Positions 25,214 through 35,035 of a stretch of DNA of 47,659 nucleotides are shown here, piece after piece. The notes beneath the pieces were generated by a model. It was given only the letters and a program-made list of their open reading frames with translations, did not search any database and was not told the origin of the DNA. The position numbers were made by a program, and so were the translations under genes. This DNA comes from Candidatus Woesebacteria bacterium GW2011_GWB1_33_22 (GTDB taxonomy: Bacteria; Patescibacteriota; Microgenomatia; UBA8517). How positions within the stretch are numbered: position 1 is the stretch's first letter; each line of letters begins with the position of its first letter. The DNA is taken from the NCBI GenBank assembly GCA_000989765.1, contig LBOW01000001.1, positions 1 through 47,659 of the forward strand. The letters run 5' to 3'.

Positions 25214-26702
25214 TATCTTATTTGCAATCTTTATTATTGCATTTTTTCTGCGTGTTTTGTTTTTGAAAGATAATAGTTTAACTTTTGGATATGATCAAGC
25301 AAGGGACGCTTTAATCACAAAACAAATATTATTAGGAGATATAAAAATTCAAGGTCCACCGTCTTCTGCACTTGGACTATATCATGGAGTTTTTTATTAT
25401 TATTTTTTGGCTCCAGCTTATTTCTTAGGGAATGGAAGTCCAATTTTTACAGCATATTATGTAGCCTTTTTCAATTCAATGGTTACTGTTTTAGTATTTT
25501 TTATAGCTAAACTTGCTACTAAAAATACAAAATTAGCATTATTGTCCTCATTTTTATTTGCCATTTCTTTTGAATCAAGCCAATATGCGACATGGCTTAG
25601 TAATCCTACAATTGCAATTTTTACAGTTCCTTTAATGTATTTAGGATTATGGATGTGGATCCAAAAAGGAAACAAATTAGCTCCAGTCATAACTGCTATT
25701 GGGCTAGGTCTTTCAATACAATCTGAAATTTTTTTAGGATATCACTTTATTCCTGTCATAATCTGGTTAGTAATTTATAAAAATAATATTACTAAGAAAA
25801 GTTTATATTATTTTTTTTCATTTTTTATTCTTTCTATTTTTACACTTATTCTTTGTGAATTTAAATTTGGTTTAAACAGTTTTGATGCAATTAAATCATT
25901 AGCCATTTCAAGTAGTGGAAATTTGGCATATGCAAAATCTGTGGGTGACTATTTGGTTCTTTATTTAAATCAAATAGGTAGAATATTTGCCTTTAATACT
26001 TATCCAGGAAATATTGGCTATGGAGGCTTTGTAATTATAATACTTGGGATTTATTCAATTAAACATTTTAAAGTTAACCCATATCCTGCTTTTCTAGCCA
26101 CTTGGTTATTTTCTCATTTAACGGTGGTGACAGTTGGTGGAACATCAACACCATTTTTAATGGTTGGTGTAGGTCCAGCGGTATCTTTGATGTTGGGGTA
26201 TTACATTTTCAAACTTTTTAAAACTAAAATAATATTATCAATTTTAGTTTTGTTACTAATTATTTATGGTAACTTAAATTTTATTTTTTCTCAAAACAAA
26301 TCAGGTTCAACTCTTTTTTCTATACAAAAAGATATGCTTTTATCAAAACAAATTCAGGCAATAAACTATACATATCGACTAGCCAAGGGAAAACCATTTA
26401 GTATTAGTAGTCTTACATCTCCACTTTGGATAAATATAGTTTGGACATATCTTTATAAATGGTATGGTTTTAATACTTATGGATATTTGCCTTTATGGCA
26501 TGGAAAAGATCAAATAGGACAATTAGATAGTTTAGAAAGAATTGATACACCTCTTGATAATTCGTTTTTAATTCTTGAACCAATGGCTGGAATCCCGCCT
26601 ATGTATTTACCAATTGCTGTAGGAGAAGAGGATGTAGATACAACACTAATTGAAGAAAAATCATTTGGTGAGATAATAGTACAATCTCGAAAATTAAAAT
26701 AA
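25176..26702 (+). CDS. GT-C membrane glycosyltransferase (GT39-like, YDQARD type)
   Basis: A 508-residue polytopic protein, third member of the family seen at 11689 and 14116. The first outer loop reads FGYDQARDALITKQ, followed by IQGPPSSALGLYHGVFYYYF. As in the 14116 copy, the acidic pair is Asp-Gln. About eleven hydrophobic segments precede a C-terminal soluble domain of about 120 residues with PLWINIVWTYLYKWYG. It is a likely outer-face sugar transferase using a polyprenyl-phosphate donor. The methyltransferase gene follows after 3 nt. Confidence 0.74.
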   Translation: MRNSKKASIILYSILFAIFIIAFFLRVLFLKDNSLTFGYDQARDALITKQILLGDIKIQGPPSSALGLYHGVFYYYFLAPAYFLGNGSPIFTAYYVAFFNSMVTVLVFFIAKLATKNTKLALLSSFLFAISFESSQYATWLSNPTIAIFTVPLMYLGLWMWIQKGNKLAPVITAIGLGLSIQSEIFLGYHFIPVIIWLVIYKNNITKKSLYYFFSFFILSIFTLILCEFKFGLNSFDAIKSLAISSSGNLAYAKSVGDYLVLYLNQIGRIFAFNTYPGNIGYGGFVIIILGIYSIKHFKVNPYPAFLATWLFSHLTVVTVGGTSTPFLMVGVGPAVSLMLGYYIFKLFKTKIILSILVLLLIIYGNLNFIFSQNKSGSTLFSIQKDMLLSKQIQAINYTYRLAKGKPFSISSLTSPLWINIVWTYLYKWYGFNTYGYLPLWHGKDQIGQLDSLERIDTPLDNSFLILEPMAGIPPMYLPIAVGEEDVDTTLIEEKSFGEIIVQSRKLK

Positions 26703-26705
26703 AAT

Positions 26706-27356
26706 ATGGATACAAAAACAATAGCTGAAGATTTACATGAACACGTGCCAGCAAATTGGTACTTCGAATCGATTAAAATTGATCCTTTTCAAAAATTTTG
26801 GCACAAAAGCAGGTTTAGAGAGGTTAAAAAAATATCATCTGATGCTGGATTGATCTTAGATGTAGGTTCTGCAGATGGAGTTTTTACAAATGTAATTTTA
26901 AAGACTACTAATGCAAGAAAAATTATAGGTCTAGAGGTTGTGAAAACCTCAATCGACTGGGCCAAAAAACACTGGAAAAATAATAAGAAAATGCAATTTA
27001 TTGTGGGGGATGCTCACAATTTAAAATTTGATAATTCCACTTTTGATGCTGTTTATTGTTTAGAGGTTCTGGAACATGTTGTTGATCCAGTAAAAGTTCT
27101 TTTGGAATTTAAAAGGGTCTTAAAAAAAGGTGGGTTCGGTATATTTTTAGTTCCTTCTGATAACAATCTGTTTAAGATTGTTTGGTGGTTATGGCTCCAT
27201 TTTTATCCTAGAGGTTGGGTTTGGAAAGATACTCATATTCAAACCTATAGAGGGAATTATTTGACAGTTGCTTGTAATAATGCAGGATTTAAGATAGAAA
27301 TAGATAAAAAATTTAATCTTGGAATGTTGCACCTAGTCAAAGTTAGGAAAATGTAA
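26706..27356 (+). CDS. Class I SAM-dependent methyltransferase
   Basis: A 216-residue Rossmann methyltransferase. Motif I is LILDVGSADGVFTNVI (about 49-64), the ribose-binding acidic residue is in IGLEVV, motif II/III is VGDAHNLKFDNSTFDAVYC, and LEVLEHVVDPVKVL is typical of Methyltransf_11-type proteins. The acceptor is unknown; inside a glycan locus a sugar or polyprenyl-linked substrate is plausible. The C-terminus has aromatic residues (WWLWLHFYPRGWVW) that might contact the membrane. It starts 3 nt after the upstream GT-C gene. Confidence 0.85.
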   Translation: MDTKTIAEDLHEHVPANWYFESIKIDPFQKFWHKSRFREVKKISSDAGLILDVGSADGVFTNVILKTTNARKIIGLEVVKTSIDWAKKHWKNNKKMQFIVGDAHNLKFDNSTFDAVYCLEVLEHVVDPVKVLLEFKRVLKKGGFGIFLVPSDNNLFKIVWWLWLHFYPRGWVWKDTHIQTYRGNYLTVACNNAGFKIEIDKKFNLGMLHLVKVRKM

Positions 27357-27368
27357 TCTCTTTTGTAG

Positions 27369-27374
27369 TAAAAT
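27369..27374 (+). promoter_or_regulatory. -10 box of the first PTPS-related gene
   Basis: TAAAAT, 6 nt before the GTG at 27381, in the 24-bp gap after the methyltransferase gene. It supports GTG as start with no leader. Confidence 0.45.
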
Positions 27375-27380
27375 AAATAA

Positions 27381-29048
27381 GTGAAACGATATATTTGGAT
27401 TATCCTTGTTATTTTATCTACAATTCCTGTTTGTTGGAACTTAATGCGTCCTGGATTTTTCTCTATGCAGGATGACCTGCAAGCATTTAGAGTTCAACAG
27501 CTTGATAAATGTTTGGAAGACTTCCAAATTCCCTGCCGTTGGGTTCCTGATGCAGGTTATGGTTATGGTTATCCTCAATTTAATTATTACCCACCCTCTG
27601 TTTATTATGTTGGAGCCATAATGCACCGTTTAGGTTTACAGTATATAGATACTGTAAAAATACTCTTTGTTTTGGGTTATGTTGCTTCAGCCTTGGCCAT
27701 GTTTGTCCTTATTGATTCAATATTGGGATCATGGCCTGCTTTTGTTTCATCAATTCTTTATACTTATGTTCCTTATAAGGCTGTAGAAGTTTATGTTAGA
27801 GGAGCAATGAGCGAATTTTGGTCTTTAACTTTCTTTCCTCTAATTCTTTGGGCAATTTATTTACTAATAAAAACAGATAAATATAAATATTTTATCTGGT
27901 TTTCTGTATCTTTGGGGTTACTTCTAACTACCCATAATTTAATGTCTTTAATTTTTGCGCCTATTGCGATATTTTGGACAGTCTTTTGGCTTTGGAAAGA
28001 AAAAAAGAAAAAGTGGATTGAGATATTTTTTTCAGGACTATTTGGAATAGGTTTGGCAGCCTTTTTTACGCTTCCCGTAATTATTGAGACAAAATTCGTT
28101 CATGTTGAATCAATGCTTGGTGGTTATTTTGATTATCGGGCTCATTTTGTTAGTTTATATAAACTATTTATTTCTCGCGAGTGGGGTTACGGATCCTCAG
28201 GTTTTCCAAATGAACTTCTAAATTTATCTACCGGTATAGTTCAATGGATAGTTGGTCTAATAGCAGTTGCCCTTGCATTGATTAATTATAAGCAAAGCTT
28301 GGCCGGCTTTGCCGGTAAAGCTAATAAAAAAATATCTGTTCTAACATTTTTAATTTTTATTTTTTCACTTTTAACTGTTTTTATGATTCATATGAAATCA
28401 AGCTTTATTTGGGCAAGATTACCTGTTCTTTGGTGGCTTCAGTTCCCTTGGAGATTTTTATCTATTAGTATATTTCTCTTATCAATTTTAGGTGGATTTG
28501 CTATCCACTTTTCTAAAAAATATAAATATTTATTGGGAGGAATAATTATTATTAGCGCTTTTGTTTTAAATATTTCATTTTTTGTTCCCAAAGACTGGTT
28601 AAATATAACAGATAAGGACAAGTTTGGAGGAATTAGTTGGCAGAAACAAATGACAATATCGATTTTTGATTATTTGCCAATTTATGCTACCCTTCCTCCA
28701 ATTAATGAAGCCCCTAGCGTTCCTGAAATTATGGATGGAAAGGCAGAAGTATCTAATTATAAAAAAGGTAGCGACTTTCAGACTGGAAATATCAAAGTAT
28801 TAGAAAATGCAACTATTAGATTACCCGTTTTTGATTTTCCTGGTATGAAAGTGACAGTTAATGGTAAAGTTATAAGTCATTACAATAATGATTGTAGAGG
28901 TGAAGAATTTTGTTACGGGCTAATTTCCTTTAAATTGCCCGATGGGAACCATATGGTTGAAGTCCGTTTAACAAATACCCCAATTCGTAAAATAGGAAAT
29001 TATATAACTTTAACTAGTATAATTATATTAATATGGTTAAGTTTTTGA
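27381..29048 (+). CDS. PTPS-related polytopic membrane protein (GT-C-like), copy 1
   Basis: A 555-residue protein, GTG start, first of three tandem paralogues. The outer loop after helix 1 has SMQDDLQAFRV, then IPCRWVPDAGYGYGYP and NYYPPSVYYVG. This is the signature of the 6-pyruvoyl-tetrahydropterin synthase-related membrane family, an annotation name only, with no pterin role implied. About eleven helices follow (SSFIWARLPVLWWLQFPWR before the last group). The C-terminal about 110 residues form a beta-rich outer domain with DFPGMKVTVNGK and a final helix. The D-D pair suggests GT-C chemistry with a lipid-phosphate sugar; function is unproven. Confidence 0.78.
   Translation: MKRYIWIILVILSTIPVCWNLMRPGFFSMQDDLQAFRVQQLDKCLEDFQIPCRWVPDAGYGYGYPQFNYYPPSVYYVGAIMHRLGLQYIDTVKILFVLGYVASALAMFVLIDSILGSWPAFVSSILYTYVPYKAVEVYVRGAMSEFWSLTFFPLILWAIYLLIKTDKYKYFIWFSVSLGLLLTTHNLMSLIFAPIAIFWTVFWLWKEKKKKWIEIFFSGLFGIGLAAFFTLPVIIETKFVHVESMLGGYFDYRAHFVSLYKLFISREWGYGSSGFPNELLNLSTGIVQWIVGLIAVALALINYKQSLAGFAGKANKKISVLTFLIFIFSLLTVFMIHMKSSFIWARLPVLWWLQFPWRFLSISIFLLSILGGFAIHFSKKYKYLLGGIIIISAFVLNISFFVPKDWLNITDKDKFGGISWQKQMTISIFDYLPIYATLPPINEAPSVPEIMDGKAEVSNYKKGSDFQTGNIKVLENATIRLPVFDFPGMKVTVNGKVISHYNNDCRGEEFCYGLISFKLPDGNHMVEVRLTNTPIRKIGNYITLTSIIILIWLSF
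29018..29023 (+). promoter_or_regulatory. Intragenic -10 box before PTPS-related copy 2
   Basis: TATAAT within the end of copy 1, 9 nt before the ATG at 29033. It could allow independent leaderless expression of copy 2. Confidence 0.35.
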
Positions 29049-30655
29049 GAAAACATTTGATTATAATTTTTATTTTTGCCTTGGGCCTTTCTGTCTCTTG
29101 GCCTTTAATGAAAAGCGGATATTTTTCCCATCAAGATGATCTTCAAATTATTCGAATTTTTGAAATGCGAAGGTGCTTTTTAGATTTTCAAATTCCTTGC
29201 CGTTGGGTTCCAGATATGGGATGGGGGAATGGAATGCCACTTTTTAACTTTTACGGCGTAGCCGCATATTATGTTGGGGGACTACTAAGTTTTATTTTTG
29301 GTTTTTTAGGCGCATCCAAATTGCTTTTTTTTGCAAGTTTAATGTTGGGAAGTATCGGAATTTATTTGCTAGTTAATAAATTGTGGGGAAAGTACGCGGG
29401 CCTAACTTCAGCAATACTTTATATGTTTGCCCCTTATAAAGCTCTTGATGTTTATGTCAGAGGAGCATTGTCTGAAAGTATTGCTTTAACTATTATTCCA
29501 TTTGTTTTCTATTTTTATTACAAAAAAGGATATATCCTAGCAACATTATTTTTGGCTTTATTTTTAATTACTCATAATATTATGACAGTAATTTTTTTAC
29601 CCGTTTTACTTCTCTGGATACTTTATTTGTTATACCTAAATAAATTTAAAGACATTAAACTAGTTTTTATTTCCTTATTTTTGGCTTTAGGAATGTCGTC
29701 CTTTTTTACACTACCTGCTTTTTTGGAAAAAGATTTAGTTCAAACTGAAAGCTTAACCAGATTTGAATTAGACTACAGAGCAAATTTCATTGGTGTTAAG
29801 CAATTGTTTTTGGATAGGGTATGGGGGTATGGAACCTCAATACCAGGGCCTGAGGGGAAAATGAATTTTCAAATTGGGTGGCCATATTGGTTACTATCAA
29901 TTAGTTCATTAGTTGTTGTGTTTCTAAAAAATTCAAAAAGAAGTACAAAGTACTTAATAATAGCAATCTTTTCAGTATTTATACTGTCGATATTCATGAC
30001 TCATAACAAGTCTTCATTTATTTGGGAAAGAATTAGTATTTTAAAATTTTTTCAGTTTCCTTGGAGATTTTTATCACTTTCAATTTTTAGTGCATCCATA
30101 TTGGGTGGGGCAATAATTTATTTTTTGGATGACAAATGGCAAAAAGTTATAAGTATTTTAATTATTACTTTGACGATTATTTTAAATTGGGGTTATTTTA
30201 GACCTAGAGAATATTACGACATTAATGATTCACAAAAGTTGACTGGAAATTTGTGGGAGGAACAAAGTCGTGGAGCACTTTTAGATTATCTTCCAAAAAC
30301 TGCTCTTGAACCAAGAGAGGGGGCACCAAGTGAACCATTAATTGTTTTAGGTAAAGCAAATATAACTAATTTTATTAATAAGACAAATAAGTTTTCATTT
30401 AATGTCGAGGTAGATGAAACTGTAGAAATTCATTTACCTATATATTATTTCCCAAATTGGAAGATAAAAGTAGATGGAAAAAATTACCCATTAGATCATG
30501 ATAATCTTTTGGGTAGAATTTCAATTTTATTAGCTCAAGGACAATATAAAGTTGTTGGAAACTTTAGAAATACCCCAATTAGATTATTTGCAAACATGAT
30601 ATCAATATTTAGTATTGTTGGTTTATTAATATGGTTAAAAAATACACGCTCTTAA
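29033..30655 (+). CDS. PTPS-related polytopic membrane protein (GT-C-like), copy 2
   Basis: A 540-residue tandem paralogue of the upstream gene. Equivalent motifs: SHQDDLQIIRI, IPCRWVPDMGWGNGMP, SFIWERISILKFFQFPWRF and the C-terminal outer beta domain with YFPNWKIKVDGKN and NFRNTPIRLF before the last helix. Close resemblance to copy 1 through the whole length points to duplication followed by divergence. It overlaps copy 1 by 16 nt and copy 3 by 25 nt. Predicted role is the same: outer-face sugar transfer or assembly, substrate unknown. Confidence 0.78.
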   Translation: MVKFLRKHLIIIFIFALGLSVSWPLMKSGYFSHQDDLQIIRIFEMRRCFLDFQIPCRWVPDMGWGNGMPLFNFYGVAAYYVGGLLSFIFGFLGASKLLFFASLMLGSIGIYLLVNKLWGKYAGLTSAILYMFAPYKALDVYVRGALSESIALTIIPFVFYFYYKKGYILATLFLALFLITHNIMTVIFLPVLLLWILYLLYLNKFKDIKLVFISLFLALGMSSFFTLPAFLEKDLVQTESLTRFELDYRANFIGVKQLFLDRVWGYGTSIPGPEGKMNFQIGWPYWLLSISSLVVVFLKNSKRSTKYLIIAIFSVFILSIFMTHNKSSFIWERISILKFFQFPWRFLSLSIFSASILGGAIIYFLDDKWQKVISILIITLTIILNWGYFRPREYYDINDSQKLTGNLWEEQSRGALLDYLPKTALEPREGAPSEPLIVLGKANITNFINKTNKFSFNVEVDETVEIHLPIYYFPNWKIKVDGKNYPLDHDNLLGRISILLAQGQYKVVGNFRNTPIRLFANMISIFSIVGLLIWLKNTRS

Positions 30656-32214
30656 TAATTTTAATTTTATCCATACCTGCAGTAAGGTATTTATTTGTTA
30701 ATGGTTATTTTGGTGTGTCCGATGATTTACATATTGGCTGGCTTTTTGAAATGGATAGAGTAATTAAGATGTTGCAGTTTCCACCTAGATATGTTCCAGA
30801 TTTAAGTTATGGTTTTGGCTATCCTCTTTTTACTTTTGTATATCCTCTTCCATTTTACATCGCAGAAATATTTCATTTGATAGGCCTTTCGCTGGTTAAC
30901 AGTGTGAAGTTGGTTTTTGGTTTGTCAGTACCTGTGTCGATGTACTTCATGTACAAACTTCTAAGAGTATATATGAAGGAGGACTTTTCACTAGCCGGTG
31001 CTGTTCTCTATGTCTATGCACCATATAGAGCTTTAGAAATCTTTGTTCGGGGGACAATAGGGGAGATAACGGCTTTTGTTTTCTTTCCACTAATTCTTTT
31101 ATTAGTCATAAAAAAGAGACCATATTTATTAGCATTATCAATTGCGGGTCTTATACTGTCGCACAACATTATGGCATATATGTTTATACCCTTCCTACTT
31201 TTATTTATGATTCTTAACAAAACCTTTCTAGTTTCTTTAAAAAGCCTGTTTTTGGGACTTTTGGCATCAAGCTATTTTTGGTTTCCAGCTATTTTGGAAA
31301 GTAAACTTATGCATTATGATACTGTTTTTAATTTTTATGATCACTTTCCTACACTTAGGCAATTTATAACTCCATATTGGGGATATGGGGCGTCTGTTCC
31401 TGGAAATTATGACACGATGTCTTTTTACATGGGTGCTGTGGGAATTTTAGTTGTGGTTATTGGTTCAATTATATTTCTCTTAAAAAGAAACAAATATTTA
31501 AACAATGAAAAGATATTTATTATTTGGTCAATATTGGTGTGTTTGGTAAGTGTCTTCATGATGAATTTTCGTTCAGCTTGGTTTTGGAGAAATTTTCCAC
31601 TTCTACCATACTTTCAATTTCCATGGAGATTTCTGGCAATGATTACATTAGTTAGTCCAATATTCTTATTAGTTTTTAGCAAGTTTAAAAAACTTAAATA
31701 TCTGCCATTTATTGTTATTTTTCTTGCGATTTTTCTTAATTTTAATTACTTTAGGACTAGTGAATATCTAGGAAGAAACGATGGTTATTATATAAATAGA
31801 TATATACCAATTCCTTCAGCAAGTAAGGAATATTTGAAAACTTCAGAAGAATATTTAAGACTTCCAAAAGGAACAGAAGTAAGGCCGGATAAAAATTACC
31901 CTAGAGCTTTTACAGAAAACAGTGACGCATTACTTGAAATCAAGGAGTTAAATCCCCTAGATGCAATTATTCAAACTGATAGTAAAAGTGAATTTGTGTT
32001 AAGTTATAATAAATATAAATACCCTGGCTTTGAAGCTAAAGTCGATGGTAGTCGTATTAAAATAGAAAGTGGAGAACCCTATGGACAAATTTCATTTATT
32101 GTTCCTAGTGGCAAGCATTTAGTTGAAGTAAGGTATAGGGAATCGCCATTAAGGCTTTTTTTTGATATAGTTTCATTGGTGGTAATTATTTATTTAATTA
32201 AAAAGTCTTTATGA
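30631..32214 (+). CDS. PTPS-related polytopic membrane protein (GT-C-like), copy 3
   Basis: A 527-residue, more diverged tandem paralogue. It keeps FGVSDDLHIGWLFEMDR, FPPRYVPDLSYGFGYPLF, SAWFWRNFPLLPYFQFPWRF and the terminal beta domain (KYPGFEAKVDGSRI, RYRESPLRLF). The Cys of I-P-C-R-W in copies 1 and 2 is Pro here (P-P-R-Y). It ends 4 nt into the next gene (ATGA). Together the three copies occupy 4.8 kb, a large investment for a small genome, which argues that each has its own substrate. Confidence 0.78.
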   Translation: MVKKYTLLIILILSIPAVRYLFVNGYFGVSDDLHIGWLFEMDRVIKMLQFPPRYVPDLSYGFGYPLFTFVYPLPFYIAEIFHLIGLSLVNSVKLVFGLSVPVSMYFMYKLLRVYMKEDFSLAGAVLYVYAPYRALEIFVRGTIGEITAFVFFPLILLLVIKKRPYLLALSIAGLILSHNIMAYMFIPFLLLFMILNKTFLVSLKSLFLGLLASSYFWFPAILESKLMHYDTVFNFYDHFPTLRQFITPYWGYGASVPGNYDTMSFYMGAVGILVVVIGSIIFLLKRNKYLNNEKIFIIWSILVCLVSVFMMNFRSAWFWRNFPLLPYFQFPWRFLAMITLVSPIFLLVFSKFKKLKYLPFIVIFLAIFLNFNYFRTSEYLGRNDGYYINRYIPIPSASKEYLKTSEEYLRLPKGTEVRPDKNYPRAFTENSDALLEIKELNPLDAIIQTDSKSEFVLSYNKYKYPGFEAKVDGSRIKIESGEPYGQISFIVPSGKHLVEVRYRESPLRLFFDIVSLVVIIYLIKKSL

Positions 32215-33290
32215 AAAAATATATTTTGATAATATTGAGTTTGGGAATTGTTTTAAGGATTTTACTTTCATTTATTTCGTACCACTCTGACATTGTTCCG
32301 TTTGATTTTGCAGGAAAAATAATTTCTCAAGGTAATATAACGAACTTCTATGATTATTTATGGGACCTTCCTGATAATCACCCTTATTTGAAAGTGTATC
32401 CAAAAAATTTATTTAACTATCCTCCACTGCCTTACTTTTTTTTGGGTGGAGCTTCATTATTAACTACCTGGATAGTAGATCCTGTTATACATAATAATTT
32501 TGTTCTAAATTTCTCTTCCACATTAGGCAACCCTCAGCTTAATTTACTGTTATTGTTAATGAAACTTCCATACTTTTTCTTTGATATAGCATTAGCTTTT
32601 GTATTGATGGGATTATTTAAAACAGAGAAAGAAAAAAAATGGGCATTTGCACTTGCAGGTTTTAAAATATTTCCACTGTTATTTATAATTCCTTTAGTCT
32701 TAGTTAAGACTGATTGGAGGGAAAGATTTAAAATATTATGCACTTCGGGGATTACATATTTGGTGTTTTCATTTCCGTTTATTTTATCAGAAGGTTTTAG
32801 AAGAACTGCAATGCTGGCAGGCCAAACAACAAAAAGTTTTTATGCCCAGATTCCAATATCAGGTGGAGAATCAATAATTTTATTTTTGGCAGTTGTTATC
32901 TTTTTTTACGTATTGTTTTTTTACAAAAAATCATCAATTGATGATTTATGGAAAAGATTTTTTGTAATGATTTTGATATTTTTTATCTTTACTCATTATC
33001 ATCCGCAGTGGTTTTTATGGACTATGCCATTTTTTACTATCGACTTAATTATTTCTAAGTTTAAACACTGGCCACTTTTCTTGGGCGTTTTAATAAGTTT
33101 TGTAGGATTACTCTTTTCTTTTGACCCAGGTCTTACTATTGGATTGTTTGCTCCGATTAATCCGTTACTTTATAATTTAGCGCCAATTTGGCAGTTATTA
33201 GGAATTAACATTGATTTAAATACCTATCGAAGTATATTTCAGACGATTTTTGTAGGTTTTGCAGTTTATTATATTTATGAACATAAGTAA
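32211..33290 (+). CDS. GT-C membrane glycosyltransferase (HSD loop, GT87-like), copy 1
   Basis: A 359-residue polytopic protein with about nine helices. The first outer loop starts SYHSDIVPFDFAGKIIS and continues to NLFNYPPLPYFFLGG. The pattern (helix, H-x-D, a long loop, then Y-P-P-L) resembles GT87/PIG-M-like mannosyltransferases. The C-terminal THYHPQWFLWTMPF is a second shared motif. The protein at 33277 is a paralogue with HPD in the same place. Its ATG overlaps the previous stop by 4 nt. Family assignment is by motif only. Confidence 0.66.
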   Translation: MKKYILIILSLGIVLRILLSFISYHSDIVPFDFAGKIISQGNITNFYDYLWDLPDNHPYLKVYPKNLFNYPPLPYFFLGGASLLTTWIVDPVIHNNFVLNFSSTLGNPQLNLLLLLMKLPYFFFDIALAFVLMGLFKTEKEKKWAFALAGFKIFPLLFIIPLVLVKTDWRERFKILCTSGITYLVFSFPFILSEGFRRTAMLAGQTTKSFYAQIPISGGESIILFLAVVIFFYVLFFYKKSSIDDLWKRFFVMILIFFIFTHYHPQWFLWTMPFFTIDLIISKFKHWPLFLGVLISFVGLLFSFDPGLTIGLFAPINPLLYNLAPIWQLLGINIDLNTYRSIFQTIFVGFAVYYIYEHK

Positions 33291-34479
33291 ATTATTAGTT
33301 TTAGCTATAGTTTTAAGACTTCTTGTTTCTGCCCTTTTGTTTCATCCTGATATTAAAACAATTGCATTTCAAACATCTTTTTTAAAACGAGGTGTAGTTA
33401 ATATATATCCTTATTTAATAAATAATAAGGCAATCCTGCCATTAAAAGAAGAGTTTGTTTATTTTCCACTTACTTACTTTACACTGGGTGGGTATCAAGC
33501 AATGATATCAACCTTTTTAGGCAAAGATTTTAACAGTTGGTTACAGGATGCTGGTGCAAATTCAGTTGTTAACAATCCTAATATATTTAAATATTTAATA
33601 TTTTTAAAACTTCCATTATTGATTGCCGATTTAGCAATCGCATTTATACTGCTTAAACTTTTTAAAGATAAAAAAGAAGGGGAACGGGCATTTACTTTGT
33701 GGTTATTTAATCCTTTTACAATAGTTTTGATTTATGCCTTTTCTAATATTGATCTTTTTGCAGTACTTCTTACATTAATTGCTTTTTTATATATTAAAAG
33801 AGAAAAGTTACTGACAGCTGCAGTTTTTATTGGTCTTGCTGTATCGTTTAAACTTTATGCGCTTCTTTTTGTACCGTTTTTGATACTTAAGGCAAAAAAT
33901 ACAAAAGAAAAGTTATTGGTTTTGGTAATTCCTTTATTAATGTTTCTAGTTACAATAATTCCGTTTTGGTCACAAAGTTTTCTTGATTCTGCACTTTTGT
34001 CTGGATTATCAACTAGACTTTTTGGACCAAGTTTTACAATAGGTTTTGGTGAATCAATTGTAATGGGTTTACTTTTAATGTCAGCCCTATTTTTTGCCGG
34101 CTTTGTTTTTGATCATAAGTTTCACTTATTTAATTATTTTGTTACTTTGCTTTTAATTATTTTTTCATTTTCTCATTTTCATATATCGTGGCTTCTTTGG
34201 ATTGCTCCATTTCTGATTATTTTAGTGGTTAAAAGACCAATATTGTCGTTACCGATATTCTTCTGGGCAATTTTTGCAATAAGTATTCCTTTATTTTATT
34301 CAGATCGCTTCATGACAATCTCACTATTTAGAATTTACACAACTTGGTACGATATGTTGCCAACCCCATTTTTAGCTATACAGAAATTCTACGACCCCTT
34401 TATTTTCCAAGGCATGTTGCACTCTGTCTTAGCAGGAATATCATTAGTAATTGGCTATAAAATAAACAAAAATGACTAA
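33277..34479 (+). CDS. GT-C membrane glycosyltransferase (HPD loop, GT87-like), copy 2
   Basis: A 400-residue paralogue of the preceding gene: LLFHPDIKTIAFQ, EFVYFPLTYFTLGGY, LWLFNPFTIVLIYAFSN and SHFHISWLLWIAPF align with the equivalent segments of copy 1. About ten helices are visible. The ATG at 33277 is preferred to an in-frame TTG at 33259; it overlaps copy 1 by 14 nt. A likely outer-face sugar transferase using polyprenyl-phosphate sugar; substrate unknown. Confidence 0.68.
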   Translation: MNISKLLVLAIVLRLLVSALLFHPDIKTIAFQTSFLKRGVVNIYPYLINNKAILPLKEEFVYFPLTYFTLGGYQAMISTFLGKDFNSWLQDAGANSVVNNPNIFKYLIFLKLPLLIADLAIAFILLKLFKDKKEGERAFTLWLFNPFTIVLIYAFSNIDLFAVLLTLIAFLYIKREKLLTAAVFIGLAVSFKLYALLFVPFLILKAKNTKEKLLVLVIPLLMFLVTIIPFWSQSFLDSALLSGLSTRLFGPSFTIGFGESIVMGLLLMSALFFAGFVFDHKFHLFNYFVTLLLIIFSFSHFHISWLLWIAPFLIILVVKRPILSLPIFFWAIFAISIPLFYSDRFMTISLFRIYTTWYDMLPTPFLAIQKFYDPFIFQGMLHSVLAGISLVIGYKINKND

Positions 34480-35035
34480 ATTTACTGTTATATCAATATT
34501 ATTTTTACTATTTGTGTTACCTATTTTCATGTTACTCCCAATTAAGATGGTTCCGAGTGGAGATCAGCCTGGGTATGGAGATATGGGTCGAGTTTCTATA
34601 TATGGTACCAGAACATTTGGTCAAGAATTTATCTCTAAGAATAATAATTTAATGGCTGTGGGAACAACAATTAAAAACCCAAATTTAAAAAATAAAAAGG
34701 ATATTAATTTTAAGTTGTTTGATGAAAAGAACAATTTATTAAGAGAAGTTATGCTAAATGGTTTTAATGTTGGAGATGGCGACTTTGTGAAAATTGTTTT
34801 TGATCCACTCTCTGGTTCAAAAAATAAAAAGTTTAAGTTTGTAATTTCTTCACCAACAGCAGGGGAAGAAGAAATAATAGAGTTATTTTTAATTGCTCCA
34901 ACTGATTCAGTTCTTAGCTATAATTACGGTGATGAAATAAAAGAAGGTGGAATTCCAATGGTTACATTTCATAAGTCAGGGGGCGTTCTTACGAACGTAA
35001 AAACAATCTACTCTAATTTACTTTCCAAATTATAA
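34472..35035 (+). CDS. Membrane-anchored outer-face beta-domain protein, unknown function
   Basis: A 187-residue protein with a single N-terminal hydrophobic helix (about 4-24; VISILFLLFVLPIFMLLP), probably an uncleaved anchor, and an outer domain rich in beta strands (RTFGQEFISKNNNLMAVGTT, FDPLSGSKNKKFKFVISS). The layout resembles accessory outer domains found in some PMT-type proteins, but no family is recognised. It overlaps the upstream GT-C gene by 8 nt, so it may assist that enzyme. Its 3' end overlaps the convergent gene at 35013 by 23 nt. Confidence 0.62.
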   Translation: MTKFTVISILFLLFVLPIFMLLPIKMVPSGDQPGYGDMGRVSIYGTRTFGQEFISKNNNLMAVGTTIKNPNLKNKKDINFKLFDEKNNLLREVMLNGFNVGDGDFVKIVFDPLSGSKNKKFKFVISSPTAGEEEIIELFLIAPTDSVLSYNYGDEIKEGGIPMVTFHKSGGVLTNVKTIYSNLLSKL

